NCBI RefSeq assembly: GCF_000227765.1
Contig: NZ_JH165159.1
Coordinates: 1,272,854 to 1,336,853 of the forward strand
Origin: Neisseria wadsworthii 9715
GTDB taxonomy: Bacteria > Pseudomonadota > Gammaproteobacteria > Burkholderiales > Neisseriaceae
Direction: 5' to 3'
DNA: 64,000 bases
This document shows positions 37,537 to 46,722 of the stretch, piece after piece. The translations under genes and the position numbers were made by a program. Numbering within the stretch: the first letter of the stretch is position 1; every line of letters starts with the position of its first letter. The notes beneath the pieces were generated by a model. That model saw only the letters and a program-made list of their open reading frames with translations. It was not told where the DNA came from and searched no databases.

Positions 37537-38667
37537 TTATCTCACATGAGGCAACACGGCCAACACCGCCGACAAACTGGCTTCGCCCAAGCGCAGGGAG
37601 CGCTGGCCGTTCCAGCCGAAATCGTCGTCGGGCATATTGTTGTTGTCTTTAAACGGCATTTCCAAAGTGTAGGAGAGGCAGTTGAACGTGTTGCCCACAT
37701 AGTTGGCGGCGAGCGTTAAATTGGCTTGGCCGGGTTCGTCTTTCGGGTAGCCGAATTCATCCTGAAAATCGGGGCTGGCGGTTTTGAGTGCGGCTTTGAA
37801 GCGGTCTTCCAAGCCGGCGATGCGCGCGTTGTAGTTGGGCACGCCTTCTGTGCCTGCCGCGAAAACATAGGGAATGGCTTCGTCGCCGTGGATGTCGAGG
37901 AATAAATCCATGCCGGTTTCATGCATTTTTTGGCGAACATAAAACACTTCAGGGCTTTTTTCCGGCGTCGGCTCAAGCCATTCGCGGTTGAGGTTGGCGC
38001 CGGCGGCGTTGGTGCGCAGGTTGCCCAAAGCAGAGCCGTCGGGGTTCATGTTCGGCACAATATAGAACGTGGCTTGGTCGAGCAGGGCGCGGGCGGTCGG
38101 GTCTTGCGGGTCGAGCAGGCGGGCGAGCAGGCCTTCGATAAACCATTCGGCCATGGTTTCGCCCGGATGCTGGCGCGCGATAATCCACACTTTCAAATCG
38201 CTTTCAACCTGATTGCCGACGGTAAGCAGGTTAATGTCGCGGCCTTCGACGGTGCTGCCCAAATCTTCGATTTGGCAAAGCCCGCTACCTTGCGCATCGC
38301 CGAGCAGGTTGAGGTGTTGTTCGCCGGAGTAAGGCTCGAAATAGGCGTAGTAAATGCTGTTGGCCAGCGGTGTGTGTTCGATGGTAAGCACGCCGTTTTC
38401 ATAGCGTGTGGGCACGCGGAACCAGTTTTGCCGGTCGTAGGAGGCGCAGGCTTGGTAATCGATCCAGCCGTCGGGATAGGCGCATTGTGCCGCATTTTCA
38501 AAATGCATGGTGCAGGGCGTGTAGGCCGCGCCCTGCAGGCGGAAATAAAACCATTGGGCGAAGTCGGACGCATTATCGGGGCGGATTTCGAGGCGGATGT
38601 TTGAAGCGTCGGCCAAGTCTTTCACAACCACGGCGCCTGCATCAAAACGGGTGCTGATTTTCAACAT
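37537..38667 (-). CDS. M14-family zinc carboxypeptidase (AGBL/CCP-like)
   Basis: A 376-residue protein with an N-terminal beta domain and a metallocarboxypeptidase domain of the cytosolic carboxypeptidase (M14D) type. Zinc ligands are in ARQHPGETMAEWF (His and Glu) and DIHGDEAIPYVF; NPDGSALGNLRTNAAGANLNREW provides the substrate-binding Asn-Arg, and SYTLEMPF the catalytic Glu. The substrate in bacteria is unknown. The ATG at 38667 follows an AGGAAA site; an upstream ATG adds seven residues. No signal peptide is seen, so it is cytoplasmic. Confidence 0.87.
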   Translation of the reverse strand: MLKISTRFDAGAVVVKDLADASNIRLEIRPDNASDFAQWFYFRLQGAAYTPCTMHFENAAQCAYPDGWIDYQACASYDRQNWFRVPTRYENGVLTIEHTPLANSIYYAYFEPYSGEQHLNLLGDAQGSGLCQIEDLGSTVEGRDINLLTVGNQVESDLKVWIIARQHPGETMAEWFIEGLLARLLDPQDPTARALLDQATFYIVPNMNPDGSALGNLRTNAAGANLNREWLEPTPEKSPEVFYVRQKMHETGMDLFLDIHGDEAIPYVFAAGTEGVPNYNARIAGLEDRFKAALKTASPDFQDEFGYPKDEPGQANLTLAANYVGNTFNCLSYTLEMPFKDNNNMPDDDFGWNGQRSLRLGEASLSAVLAVLPHVR

Positions 38668-38829
38668 GCTGCTTTCCTGTATCGGCATTAATAAATTGGG
38701 ATATTATAAAGCCGCGTCGGGCGATTGTGAAAGGGTATGGCTGCAAACGCGAAGTGCGGGCATGCCGTTTTCACCGCTAGCGGCGCAATCGGGTAGAATA
38801 AGCGGAATTTTCAGACAGGCATTTGATTC

Positions 38830-39774
38830 ATGAGCGACATCCAATCTTTTTCCAACCGTTTGGGCAAAAACATCAAGCATTATTTGAAATGGGCGCGGCG
38901 CAACGGCATTGAGGCGTGGCGAATGTATGACCGCGATATTCCGCAATTCCCGTTTGCGGTTGATGTGTACGGCGAACAAATCCATCTGCAGGAATACGAT
39001 ACCGGTTGGAAAATGGCGCCGGAAGAATATGAAGTCTGGCTGGCCGAAGTGGTAGAGGCGGTGGCTTTTGTAACCGGATTTCCCGCAACGCATATTCACT
39101 TGAAGCGGCGCGAACGGCAGAAAGGTACGCAGCAATACGAGAAAACCGGTAAGGCGGGCGAGGATTTTATCGTGCACGAAAACGGGTGCAAATTCTGGGT
39201 GAATCTGGAAAAATATCTGGATACCGGCCTGTTTCTCGACCATCGCAACACGCGCAAAAAAGTGGGAGAGATTGCGCAGGGCAAGCGCTTTTTAAACCTG
39301 TTTTCCTACACCGGAAGCTTCACCGTTTATGCGGCCACGAGCGGCGCGGCGAGCAGTGAAACCGTTGATTTGTCGAACACTTATCTGGATTGGGCGCGCC
39401 GAAATTTTGAATTGAACGGCATAGACGAAACCCGGCATCAAATCATCCGCGCCGATGTGTTCCAATATCTTCAGGCAGGCATTCGCGAAGGCAAACGTTT
39501 CGATCTGATTGTGATGGATCCGCCGAGCTTTTCCAACAGCAAAAAAATGCTGGATATCCTCGACATCCAGCGCGACCATGTGCGGCTGGTTGATGATGCG
39601 ATGAAGCTGCTGGTGCCTGAGGGCATTTTGTATTTTTCCAATAATCTGCGCAGCTTTAAGCTGGATGACGCGTTGACTGAGCGTTATCAGGTAAAAGACA
39701 TTTCCGCCCAGTCGGTGCCGGAAGATTTCCGCAACAAAAAAATTCATCAGTGTTGGGAAATCAGGCGCCGTTAA
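38830..39774 (+). CDS. SAM-dependent rRNA methyltransferase, RlmK-like
   Basis: The 314-residue class I methyltransferase resembles the C-terminal (RlmK) half of E. coli RlmKL and the RlmI family. An N-terminal substrate domain is followed by the SAM fold: LNLFSYTGSFTVYAA (motif I), VDLSNTYLDWARRNFELNG, and the DPPSFSNSKKM catalytic motif near residue 225. RlmK makes m7G2069 in 23S rRNA. Here the RlmL half is not fused. The exact target base is inference. The start sits next to a DUS. Confidence 0.85.
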   Translation: MSDIQSFSNRLGKNIKHYLKWARRNGIEAWRMYDRDIPQFPFAVDVYGEQIHLQEYDTGWKMAPEEYEVWLAEVVEAVAFVTGFPATHIHLKRRERQKGTQQYEKTGKAGEDFIVHENGCKFWVNLEKYLDTGLFLDHRNTRKKVGEIAQGKRFLNLFSYTGSFTVYAATSGAASSETVDLSNTYLDWARRNFELNGIDETRHQIIRADVFQYLQAGIREGKRFDLIVMDPPSFSNSKKMLDILDIQRDHVRLVDDAMKLLVPEGILYFSNNLRSFKLDDALTERYQVKDISAQSVPEDFRNKKIHQCWEIRRR

Positions 39775-39809
39775 ATGCCTGTCTGAAAAGGATGAAAAGG
39801 ATGAAAACG

Positions 39810-40037
39810 ATGAATATCAAAGTTTTACTGATCGGCAGCCTGCTTTTGGGCGGCTGCTATTATTCGGAAACGCCTTACGGCCGCCGCGCCGTGCTGAATT
39901 TACCTGTGCAGAGCGAAACCACCGTTAACAAAACCGTTACCGTCAACGCGCCGCCGGGTACCACGGTGATTTATCACGACACACAGCCGGTAATTATCGA
40001 GCGTCCGCGCCGCCGCCCGTACCCGTATGGCTATTAA
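39810..40037 (+). CDS. Small lipoprotein of unknown function
   Basis: A 75-residue protein with a lipoprotein signal (MNIKVLLIGSLLLGGC), then YYSETPYGRR and a Thr/Val/Asn-rich segment, ending in an Arg/Pro/Tyr tail (PRRRPYPYGY). Three in-frame ATG codons occur in a short tandem repeat (39792, 39801, 39810). The last gives the cleanest signal peptide and has AAAAGG nine bases upstream. No family recognised. It follows the methyltransferase by 35 bases. Confidence 0.72.
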   Translation: MNIKVLLIGSLLLGGCYYSETPYGRRAVLNLPVQSETTVNKTVTVNAPPGTTVIYHDTQPVIIERPRRRPYPYGY

Positions 40038-40073
40038 TCTGTTTCAGACAGGCATTGTTAAGAGCAATATGCA

Positions 40074-41213
40074 ATGAAAATTCTTATCGCGCCCGATTCG
40101 TTTAAGGAAAGCCTGACCGCGCAGGAAGCGGCAGACGCGGTGGAGTGCGGTTTGAAAAAAGCGCTGCCGGATGCGGAATATGTGAAAGTGCCGATGGCCG
40201 ACGGCGGCGAGGGCACGGTTCAGTCGCTGCTGGATGCCACGGGCGGGCGGCGGCAAACGGTTGAGGTGCGTGCGCCGTTGGGGGATAGGGTGGCGGCTTC
40301 GTTCGGTTTGTCGGGCGACGGAAAAACGGCGTTTATCGAAATGGCCGCCGCTTCCGGCCTGCACTTGGTACCGCATGAAAAACGCAACCCGTTAATCACC
40401 ACGAGCTACGGCACGGGCGAACTGATTCGCGCGGCGCTTGAAGCCGGTGTCGGCAAAATTATTTTGGGCATAGGCGGCAGCGCCACCAATGACGGCGGGG
40501 CGGGTATGTTGCAGGCTTTGGGCGCGCGCCTGCTGGATGCTGACGGCACGGAATTGCCGCCGGGCGGCGCGGCTTTGGCGGGCTTGGCGCGTATCGATCT
40601 GAGCGGGTTGGATGCCTGTCTGAAAGAGGTTGCGGTTGAAGTGGCATGTGATGTGGATAATCCTTTGTGCGGGGAACAGGGCGCGTCGGCCGTGTTCGGC
40701 CCGCAGAAAGGTGCTACGCCGCAAATGGTTGCGGAACTGGATGCGGCGCTGAACCGGTTTGCGCATATTGTCGAGCGGGATTCGGGCATTTCGATTGCGC
40801 ATCATCCGGGCGCCGGAGCGGCGGGTGGTATGGGCGGTGGTTTGCTTTTATTGCCCAATGCCTGTCTGAAAAGCGGTGTTGAGATTGTGATGGAAGCCGT
40901 GGGGTTGGCGGAGAAAATTAAGGATGCCGATTGGGTGATTACCGGAGAAGGGCGGATGGACGGCCAAAGCGTGCGCGGCAAAACGCCTGCCGGTGTGGCC
41001 AAGCTCGCCAAACGCTTCGGTAAACCGGTGATTGCCATCGTGGGCAGTTTGGGGGCTGATTATGCAGCCGTTTACGATGCAGGCATTGATGCGGTGTTTC
41101 CCATTATCCGAAGCGCCGGCAGCTTGCAAGAAACTTTGCAGCAAGGGCGGGCCAATCTGATTTCGGCAGCAGAGAATATCGGCAGGTTTTATTTGGTGGT
41201 GTCGAATAGATAA
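40074..41213 (+). CDS. glxK: Glycerate kinase (GlxK/GarK family)
   Basis: The 379-residue kinase phosphorylates D-glycerate. Signatures are IAPDSFKESLTAQEAADA at the N-terminus, PMADGGEGTVQSL, GIGGSATNDGGAGMLQALG near residue 135, and GEGRMDGQSVRGKTP near residue 300. Whether it makes 2- or 3-phosphoglycerate is not decided by sequence; the GarK/GlxK type makes the 2-phosphate. No glyoxylate or glucarate genes are nearby. At least two uptake sequences are inside the gene (around 40613 and 40858), translating as DACLKE and NACLKS. Confidence 0.93.
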   Translation: MKILIAPDSFKESLTAQEAADAVECGLKKALPDAEYVKVPMADGGEGTVQSLLDATGGRRQTVEVRAPLGDRVAASFGLSGDGKTAFIEMAAASGLHLVPHEKRNPLITTSYGTGELIRAALEAGVGKIILGIGGSATNDGGAGMLQALGARLLDADGTELPPGGAALAGLARIDLSGLDACLKEVAVEVACDVDNPLCGEQGASAVFGPQKGATPQMVAELDAALNRFAHIVERDSGISIAHHPGAGAAGGMGGGLLLLPNACLKSGVEIVMEAVGLAEKIKDADWVITGEGRMDGQSVRGKTPAGVAKLAKRFGKPVIAIVGSLGADYAAVYDAGIDAVFPIIRSAGSLQETLQQGRANLISAAENIGRFYLVVSNR

Positions 41214-41226
41214 GATGGCGGAGTGT

Positions 41227-41263
41227 AATGCCTGTCTGAAAAACTGTTTTTCAGACAGGTATT
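41227..41263. terminator. DUS-pair terminator after glxK
   Basis: A 17-base stem with one mismatch (right copy TTCAGACAGGTA) and a 3-base loop. On the minus strand it would also end the transcript of the double-glycine peptide gene. Confidence 0.75.
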
Positions 41264-41337
41264 GATTTTTCATTTCAACATGAAATTGGTTTACTTAAAA
41301 TATTAGTGAATTAAAAACTTAAAGTAAAAATATTTTA

Positions 41338-41433
41338 CTACGAACAAAAGAAAAAAGGTCCCCAAATTTGCCAGCATCGGCCACCAGACACTTGTTTCAG
41401 TTCTGACATATCTAATTGTTTCATTTGTTTCAT
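41338..41433 (-). CDS. Double-glycine leader micropeptide (bacteriocin- or pheromone-like)
   Basis: A 31-codon gene on the minus strand, ATG at 41433, TAG at 41338-41340. AAGGAG lies at 41442-41447, eight bases before the start. The N-terminal 18 residues end in LDMSELKQVSGG, matching the leader consensus cleaved after Gly-Gly by C39-peptidase ABC exporters. The predicted core is RCWQIWGPFFFCS: 13 residues, Cys at 2 and 12, two Trp and three Phe, able to form one disulfide or be modified. No exporter, immunity or modifying gene lies nearby, so processing would depend on genes elsewhere. The gene sits in a 476-bp AT-rich gap unlike its GC-rich neighbours. Function is inference; the reading frame, RBS and leader are seen directly. 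Confidence 0.72.
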   Translation of the reverse strand: MKQMKQLDMSELKQVSGGRCWQIWGPFFFCS

Positions 41434-41475
41434 GATATTTACTCCTTATTCCTTATTATTAATAATAAAATTAAG

Positions 41476-41505
41476 TAGGTAATATTTAAATTAAAAATTT
41501 ACCTA
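41476..41505 (-). promoter_or_regulatory. Inverted repeat in the leader of the micropeptide gene
   Basis: TAGGTAA (41476-41482) and TTACCTA (41499-41505) form a dyad; with the bases inside, the stem reaches 12 bp with two mismatches and a 6-base loop. It lies just downstream of the predicted -10 box, so it could be an operator or a 5'-end RNA hairpin. Confidence 0.45.
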
Positions 41506-41511
41506 TTTGTC

Positions 41512-41540
41512 ATAATATCAAAAGCATATTGTAATTGCAA
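41512..41540 (-). promoter_or_regulatory. Predicted sigma-70 promoter for the micropeptide gene
   Basis: On the minus strand, TTGCAA (41535-41540) and TATTAT (41512-41517) are separated by 17 bp. The -35 box overlaps an imperfect dyad, ATTG...CAAT (about 41528-41545), that could bind a repressor. Transcription would begin near 41505. Confidence 0.5.
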
Positions 41541-41689
41541 TCAATTTTGCGTGTCATTTAAAAATAATCTTATAAAGAGCACATTACTGGCTATCATCAC
41601 ATCCGCACAGCTTACGAATGCCAAGCTTTTGTTACGCCGAGAAACAGGGTATCCTTACGCGCTTTGTTTAACCGATACGGATATTTGAG

Positions 41690-42634
41690 ATGGAAATGCT
41701 CAACCGCATAGGCCGCTTTGTCGGCCAAACTTTTGCCCTGTGGGCGGCTTTATTTGCAGCCATTGGCTTTTTTGCGCCCGAAACGTTTAAATGGGTGCTG
41801 CCGGTTGTGCCGTGGCTTTTGGGTATTGTGATGTTCGGCATGGGGCTGACGCTGGCGCCTGCCGATTTCAAGATTTTGTGTCAGCATCCGAAAGCCGTGT
41901 TGGCCGGCGTGGCGGCGCAGTTTGTAATTATGCCGCTGGTGGCTTATGCGTTGGCGGTAGCTTTAAAATTGCCGCCGGAAATTGCCGTAGGCGTGATTTT
42001 GGTCGGTTCCTGCCCGGGCGGCACGGCATCGAATGTGATTACTTATCTGGCCAAAGGCAATGTGGCGCTTTCGGTGGCGGTAACGTCGGTTTCCACACTG
42101 CTGGCGCCGCTGCTTACGCCCGCCGTGTTTTACCTTTTGGCGCATAAATGGCTCGATATTTCCGCCGCTTCGATGTTTGTATCGATTCTGAAAATCGTGT
42201 TGCTGCCCGTGGTGTTGGGCATTGCGGCCCATGTGCTGTTTAAAAAGCAAACCGAGGCGGCGGCGGGCATTCTGCCGGTGGTGTCGGTGGCGGCGATTGT
42301 GTTGATTATCGGCGCGGTAATTGGCGCGAGTAAGCCGAAAATTGCGGAAAGCGGCCTGTTGATTTTGGGCGTGGTGATGCTGCACAACGGCATCGGCTAT
42401 CTGTTGGGCTTTCTGGCGGCCAAATTGTGCAGGCTGCCTTATGATGCGCAAAAAACGCTGGCGATTGAGGTGGGTATGCAGAATTCGGGTTTGGGCGCGG
42501 CGCTGGCGGCTTCCTACTTCAGCCCGCTTGCTGCCGTGCCCAGCGCTATTTTCAGTGTGTGGCACAATATTTCCGGCTCGCTTTTGGCTTCTTATTGGGC
42601 GGCTAAGGCGGAGAAAGAAGAGCAAGAATCTTAG
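41690..42634 (+). CDS. Bile acid:sodium symporter family transporter (ASBT-NM-like)
   Basis: A 314-residue, ten-helix membrane protein closely resembling the structurally studied N. meningitidis ASBT homologue. The two crossing helices with the sodium sites are represented by [19 protein letters not shown] (near residue 105) and [14 protein letters not shown] (near residue 260). The family moves organic anions with Na+; pantoate has been proposed as a physiological substrate for the meningococcal protein. The 5' gap is AT-rich and contains the divergent micropeptide gene. A DUS terminator follows. Confidence 0.93.
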   Translation: MEMLNRIGRFVGQTFALWAALFAAIGFFAPETFKWVLPVVPWLLGIVMFGMGLTLAPADFKILCQHPKAVLAGVAAQFVIMPLVAYALAVALKLPPEIAVGVILVGSCPGGTASNVITYLAKGNVALSVAVTSVSTLLAPLLTPAVFYLLAHKWLDISAASMFVSILKIVLLPVVLGIAAHVLFKKQTEAAAGILPVVSVAAIVLIIGAVIGASKPKIAESGLLILGVVMLHNGIGYLLGFLAAKLCRLPYDAQKTLAIEVGMQNSGLGAALAASYFSPLAAVPSAIFSVWHNISGSLLASYWAAKAEKEEQES

Positions 42635-42652
42635 CGCTTGGCCTTATATGGA

Positions 42653-42687
42653 AATGCCTGTCTGAAAAACGTTTTCAGACAGGCATT
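42653..42687. terminator. Bidirectional DUS terminator
   Basis: A 16-bp perfect inverted repeat with a 3-base loop between two convergent genes. Confidence 0.85.
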
Positions 42688-42720
42688 GTTTATGCAGCTT
42701 CAGACAGTTTTGATAGTTTA

Positions 42721-43320
42721 TCAACCGTTTCCACGGGCTTGCAGCATCAGCATCATCAAGCCCAATACCACCAGCGTTTCCTGCTCGGGCGTGGCATCGC
42801 CCGTTTTCTGCAGGCTGAATCTGCGCTCCATAAGCGAAGCGGTTTTCTGCAACACAAACACTTTCCTGCCTTGCGCGTCGGTTACGTTATAAGTGGGGTT
42901 CAGCAAATAGCCGCTGATCATGCCGATAACCGGAATTTCGCTGAGCACGCCGTCGGCCACGGCTATCCACGGGTTTTCTTCTTTTACGGTAAACACGGTG
43001 TTGCCGGCCGCATCTAAAAACAGATAGCTCGTGCGCCAGAGCGAGCGCACGCCTTCGCGCTTGAGCTTGCCGACCAATTCGCCGGTTTGCTCGTCGCGCA
43101 GGGAATAAACCGCGTTGAAATCAATGATGCGGTCTGCCTTGAGCGTGTAGCGCACTTTTTCGCGGCGGCTGTTTTCATAAACTTCAACGGCTTCTTTAAT
43201 GCGGAAAATTTTCTGCCGCGTGTAAGCCACTTCCTGCCCGTTGTTGTCGGTAACGGTGAAGTCGTTGGAGGGTGTGAAGATTTTGAACTGGAAATTTAAA
43301 GGGTAATTTAAGTTTTGCAT
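42721..43320 (-). CDS. LURP-one/Tubby-like beta-barrel protein
   Basis: A 199-residue protein with the pattern of the LURP-one-related fold: an alternating beta N-terminus (YPLNFQFKIFTPSNDFTVTD), repeated EVAYTRQKIF and YSLRDEQTGELVGKL strands, a central hydrophobic helix (VIGMISGYLLNPTYNVTD) and FSLQKTG. The family is of unknown function in bacteria; the eukaryotic relatives are phospholipid scramblases. There is no signal peptide. It is transcribed alone downstream of the PhoH gene on the same strand. Confidence 0.65.
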   Translation of the reverse strand: MQNLNYPLNFQFKIFTPSNDFTVTDNNGQEVAYTRQKIFRIKEAVEVYENSRREKVRYTLKADRIIDFNAVYSLRDEQTGELVGKLKREGVRSLWRTSYLFLDAAGNTVFTVKEENPWIAVADGVLSEIPVIGMISGYLLNPTYNVTDAQGRKVFVLQKTASLMERRFSLQKTGDATPEQETLVVLGLMMLMLQARGNG

Positions 43321-43368
43321 GCTGATTCCGATGGTTTGTAACTTTGTAGAACTTTATGTTGTCCGTTT

Positions 43369-44343
43369 TCAGACAGGCATGGATGCGCCGGCACGCTCGT
43401 CGGCAGCGTCGTAGGCTTCGACGATTTTCTGCACGAGCGGGTGGCGCACCACGTCTTCGCTGGTAAAGGTGTGGAAATACAGGCCTTCGATGTCGCGCAG
43501 TTTTTCTTTGGCGTCTTTCAAGCCGGATTTGATGTTTTTGGGCAGGTCTATTTGGCTCAAATCGCCGGTAATCACGGCTTTGGCGCCGAAGCCGATGCGG
43601 GTGAGGAACATCTTCATCTGCTCGGGCGTGGTGTTTTGCGCTTCGTCGAGAATCACATACGCGCCGTTAAGCGTGCGGCCGCGCATGTAGGCCAGCGGGG
43701 CGATTTCGATCAAGCCTTTTTCCAAAAGTTTGGTAACGCGGTCGAAACCCATCAAATCGTAAAGGGCGTCGTAGAGCGGGCGCAGGTAGGGGTCGACTTT
43801 TTGCGCCAAATCGCCGGGCAGAAAGCCCAGTTTTTCGCCGGCTTCCACTGCGGGGCGCACCAAAACGATGCGTTCGATTTGGCGCTTTTCCATGGCATCG
43901 ACGGCGGCGGCAACGGCAAGGTAGGTTTTGCCCGTGCCGGCGGGGCCTAAGCCGAACACGATATCGTGATTGAGCAGGGCGCGGATGTAGCCGTTTTGAC
44001 GGGGCGTGCGCCCGCCGATGCTGCCGCGCTTGGTTTGCAGATAGTATTGCTTGTCTTGCCGCTGCTCGATGTGTTCCGCATCTGCGGTTTTGGCTTCAAC
44101 TGCGGCCAGTTGGATGTCGTTGTTTTCCAAATCGCGGCTTTCGGCGGTTTCGGCCAGCGCCAGAAGTGCGCGGCGTCCGGCGTGCGCGAGTTCGCCGATA
44201 AAGGTGAAGTCGCTGAAGCGGCGGCTGATTTCGATATCGAGCGCTTTGGCTAAGGTGTTGAGGTTGGTATCCAGTGCGCCGGTGAGGCGTTGGAGCACGA
44301 TATTGTCGATGTCTTCAAATTTCAGGTGTACGGTATGGCTCAT
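43369..44343 (-). CDS. ybeZ: PhoH-like ATPase (YbeZ family)
   Basis: A 324-residue PhoH-family NTPase. Walker A is [13 protein letters not shown] (about residues 136-148) and Walker B is [20 protein letters not shown]. An N-terminal domain of about 110 residues precedes the ATPase. YbeZ works with the endoribonuclease YbeY in 16S rRNA maturation in E. coli; ybeY is usually adjacent but is not seen here. The uptake sequence at 43367-43380 covers the last codons (ASMPV). Confidence 0.9.
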   Translation of the reverse strand: MSHTVHLKFEDIDNIVLQRLTGALDTNLNTLAKALDIEISRRFSDFTFIGELAHAGRRALLALAETAESRDLENNDIQLAAVEAKTADAEHIEQRQDKQYYLQTKRGSIGGRTPRQNGYIRALLNHDIVFGLGPAGTGKTYLAVAAAVDAMEKRQIERIVLVRPAVEAGEKLGFLPGDLAQKVDPYLRPLYDALYDLMGFDRVTKLLEKGLIEIAPLAYMRGRTLNGAYVILDEAQNTTPEQMKMFLTRIGFGAKAVITGDLSQIDLPKNIKSGLKDAKEKLRDIEGLYFHTFTSEDVVRHPLVQKIVEAYDAADERAGASMPV

Positions 44344-44565
44344 ACTGTTGTGTTAAATCTTTCTCTAAATATATATGGACGGATACACGGTTTATTGGGC
44401 TTATGTGCCGAAAAATCAAGCCGTGCGGCGCATTATCGGCAAAGTTATACCGCGGAATGCTGATTGTGCCGTTTGGGTACGCAGTTTGTGTTACATTACG
44501 GCGTTTGCAATTATGCCGCCGTTTTTGTGTACGAACGGGCGGTTAATCGGAAGGAATTAAAAAAA

Positions 44566-45813
44566 ATGATGTACAGATGGTTGCTGGCGTTTAAAAAACC
44601 GAGTAACAAATTGTGGATTAACCCGACTTTGGGCGCTTTGTTTGCGGTGCTTTTTGCATTTATGGCGCGTTTGTTCAATATTTACCTGCCGGAAGACATT
44701 CTGCCGAAAATCGAATTGAGCACGCTGGAAGGGCTGCTGGATGTGATTGCTTCGAGCATGCTGGCCGTGAGCACGTTTTCACTCTCGATTATGGTATCGG
44801 CATTCTCTTCTGCCGCCAGCGGGGCAACGCCGCGCGCAACCGAGCTGGTGATGGGCGACAACAATACGCGCATAGCGATTGCCAGCTTTATCTCTGCCTT
44901 TATTTACGCAATTGTGGCAAGGACGGCGCTGGGCATGGAGTTTTACGGGCAAAACGGCCGTTTCGTGCTGTTTGTCAGCACGATTTTGGTGCTGGTTTAC
45001 CTGATTGTTACGTTAATACGCTGGGTGCACACTTTGTCGCAACTGGGGCGGATGGGCAATACTTTAAACAAAATCCATGCGGCTGCCGAAAATTCTTTAT
45101 TGAACTACCGGACACAGCCGAATATGGGCGCAACATGGCATGGCAATATCGGGCAGAAGAGTGTGATGGTTGAAGCCCAATCCAGCGGCTACCTCACTCA
45201 CATCGATATGGCGACTTTGCAAAGCAAAGCCGAAGCGCAGGATTGGCATATTTATATCGCCGTGCGCCCCGGCGAACTGATTATGCCCGGTACGGTGCTG
45301 GCAATGGTGGACAAAGGCGGCGAAGAGGCGGCGGATTTGCACAACTGCTTCGTGCTTGAAGTGGAGCGCAACTATGCGCAAGACCCGAGTTGGGGATTTA
45401 TCGTGATGAGCGAGGCCGCACAGCGGGCACTTTCGCCTGCTGTGAACGATCCGGGCACGGCCATTAATGTGATGACCCGCATGATGCGCCTATTGGTGGA
45501 TACCAAGCCTGATGAGGAAGAAAACAAGAAAAGTTACGACCGGTTGGCGATTAAACCTTTGGATTGCGGCGACTGGGTGCGCGACGGCTTCGCTCCGCTC
45601 GCCCGCGACGGTGCAGGCATCTTGGAAGTAGGGCTGGTTATGCAGAAAGTGCTGGCCGGGATTTGGAAATCGGTTCCTGAAACGGAAGTGTCGCGTGCTG
45701 CGAAAGAGATGTCGGCTTTGGCGTTCAAGCGCGCGGAGCAGGAATTGGGTTTTGCGCCTGACGTGGACACACTGCGTCAAAAGCATAAGGCTTTGTTCGG
45801 CTCGGTTTCATAA
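44566..45813 (+). CDS. DUF2254 membrane protein
   Basis: A 415-residue protein with about four N-terminal membrane helices (to residue 155) and a soluble C-terminal half with YLTHIDMATLQSKA, the LSPAVNDPGTAINVM motif and an Arg/Lys-rich end. DUF2254 is widespread in proteobacteria and has no assigned function. The ATG at 44566 has an AAGGA site; a second ATG follows at once. An upstream extension runs into non-coding sequence. Confidence 0.85.
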   Translation: MMYRWLLAFKKPSNKLWINPTLGALFAVLFAFMARLFNIYLPEDILPKIELSTLEGLLDVIASSMLAVSTFSLSIMVSAFSSAASGATPRATELVMGDNNTRIAIASFISAFIYAIVARTALGMEFYGQNGRFVLFVSTILVLVYLIVTLIRWVHTLSQLGRMGNTLNKIHAAAENSLLNYRTQPNMGATWHGNIGQKSVMVEAQSSGYLTHIDMATLQSKAEAQDWHIYIAVRPGELIMPGTVLAMVDKGGEEAADLHNCFVLEVERNYAQDPSWGFIVMSEAAQRALSPAVNDPGTAINVMTRMMRLLVDTKPDEEENKKSYDRLAIKPLDCGDWVRDGFAPLARDGAGILEVGLVMQKVLAGIWKSVPETEVSRAAKEMSALAFKRAEQELGFAPDVDTLRQKHKALFGSVS

Positions 45814-46020
45814 ACGTAATAGGCTTGTTGCCGCAGATAAAGCTTATTTTATTTGTGGTGGCAGCTTGATTTCCCTCATCTCATAATCTTGCCTTTTAGC
45901 TTGAAACATGTTCTTTGATAAATAGTGGGCCAGTACAATGGCAGGCTGTATTTAATGGGTAAAACACAGAAAAGCCTGTCTGAAAGGCATATTTATTTAG
46001 GATTGTTTTTAAGGGGTTTT

Positions 46021-46722
46021 ATGAAAGACAGTAAAAAGATGGTTGCCATTGGCTTGCTGGCTGTTTTTGCAGTAAGCGGGGTGGCGGCCTATCAAAACAG
46101 GGGCACGGTAAAAGCGGCAGCGCGGAATTTGGCCGTTGCGGTTAAATTACTGCCTCCGGCCACTCCGCCGAAAGAAGGGGTAGACAGAAAAATTTTGGAG
46201 CGCAGCCGTTCGGTGGTGATCGGAAAACAAGATGCGCGTGTAACATTGGTTGAATTTTTTGACCCGGCATGTAGCAGTTGCCGCAGATACCATCCGGTTG
46301 TGCAGGAAATTTTGAATAATCATCCGGATCAAGTCAGAGTGATTATCCGTTATGCGTTGTTCCATAAAAGTTCTGATGAGGCGGCACGTTTGTTGGAAGC
46401 AGCGCGCGAGCAGGGGCTGTACGGGCCGGTGCTTGAGGCTGTTTTGGCGGTGCAGCCGGATTGGATTCGGGATAAAAAAGCCCAAGCGGCTTGGGCGGCT
46501 GCAGTTAAAGCAGGATTGGATGAGGCAAGGGCGCGCAAAGTTGCAGGTTCGGCGGAGATTGCCGAGTTGTTGGAAGCCGATACTGTTGATGTGGAAGCTG
46601 TCAACGTCCGTGGCACTCCCACTTTTTATGTGAATGGCAAATTATTAAAGCAGCTGAGTGAGGAGGCGTTGGAGGCGTGGGTTGAGAACGAGGTAAAGGC
46701 TTCGGAGAAAGTATCTATATAG
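46021..46722 (+). CDS. DsbA-like thioredoxin-fold protein
   Basis: The 233-residue protein has an N-terminal membrane anchor or signal (residues 7-25), then a DsbA/disulfide-interchange fold. The active site is FFDPACSSCRRYHP with Cys84 and Cys87. The cis-Pro loop is RGTPTFYVNG near residue 205. It most resembles DsbA-fold proteins with a CSSC redox pair, either oxidants or isomerases; partner unknown. The ATG at 46021 has AAGGGG upstream. The stop codon lies inside a TATAG inverted-repeat remnant. Confidence 0.85.
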   Translation: MKDSKKMVAIGLLAVFAVSGVAAYQNRGTVKAAARNLAVAVKLLPPATPPKEGVDRKILERSRSVVIGKQDARVTLVEFFDPACSSCRRYHPVVQEILNNHPDQVRVIIRYALFHKSSDEAARLLEAAREQGLYGPVLEAVLAVQPDWIRDKKAQAAWAAAVKAGLDEARARKVAGSAEIAELLEADTVDVEAVNVRGTPTFYVNGKLLKQLSEEALEAWVENEVKASEKVSI

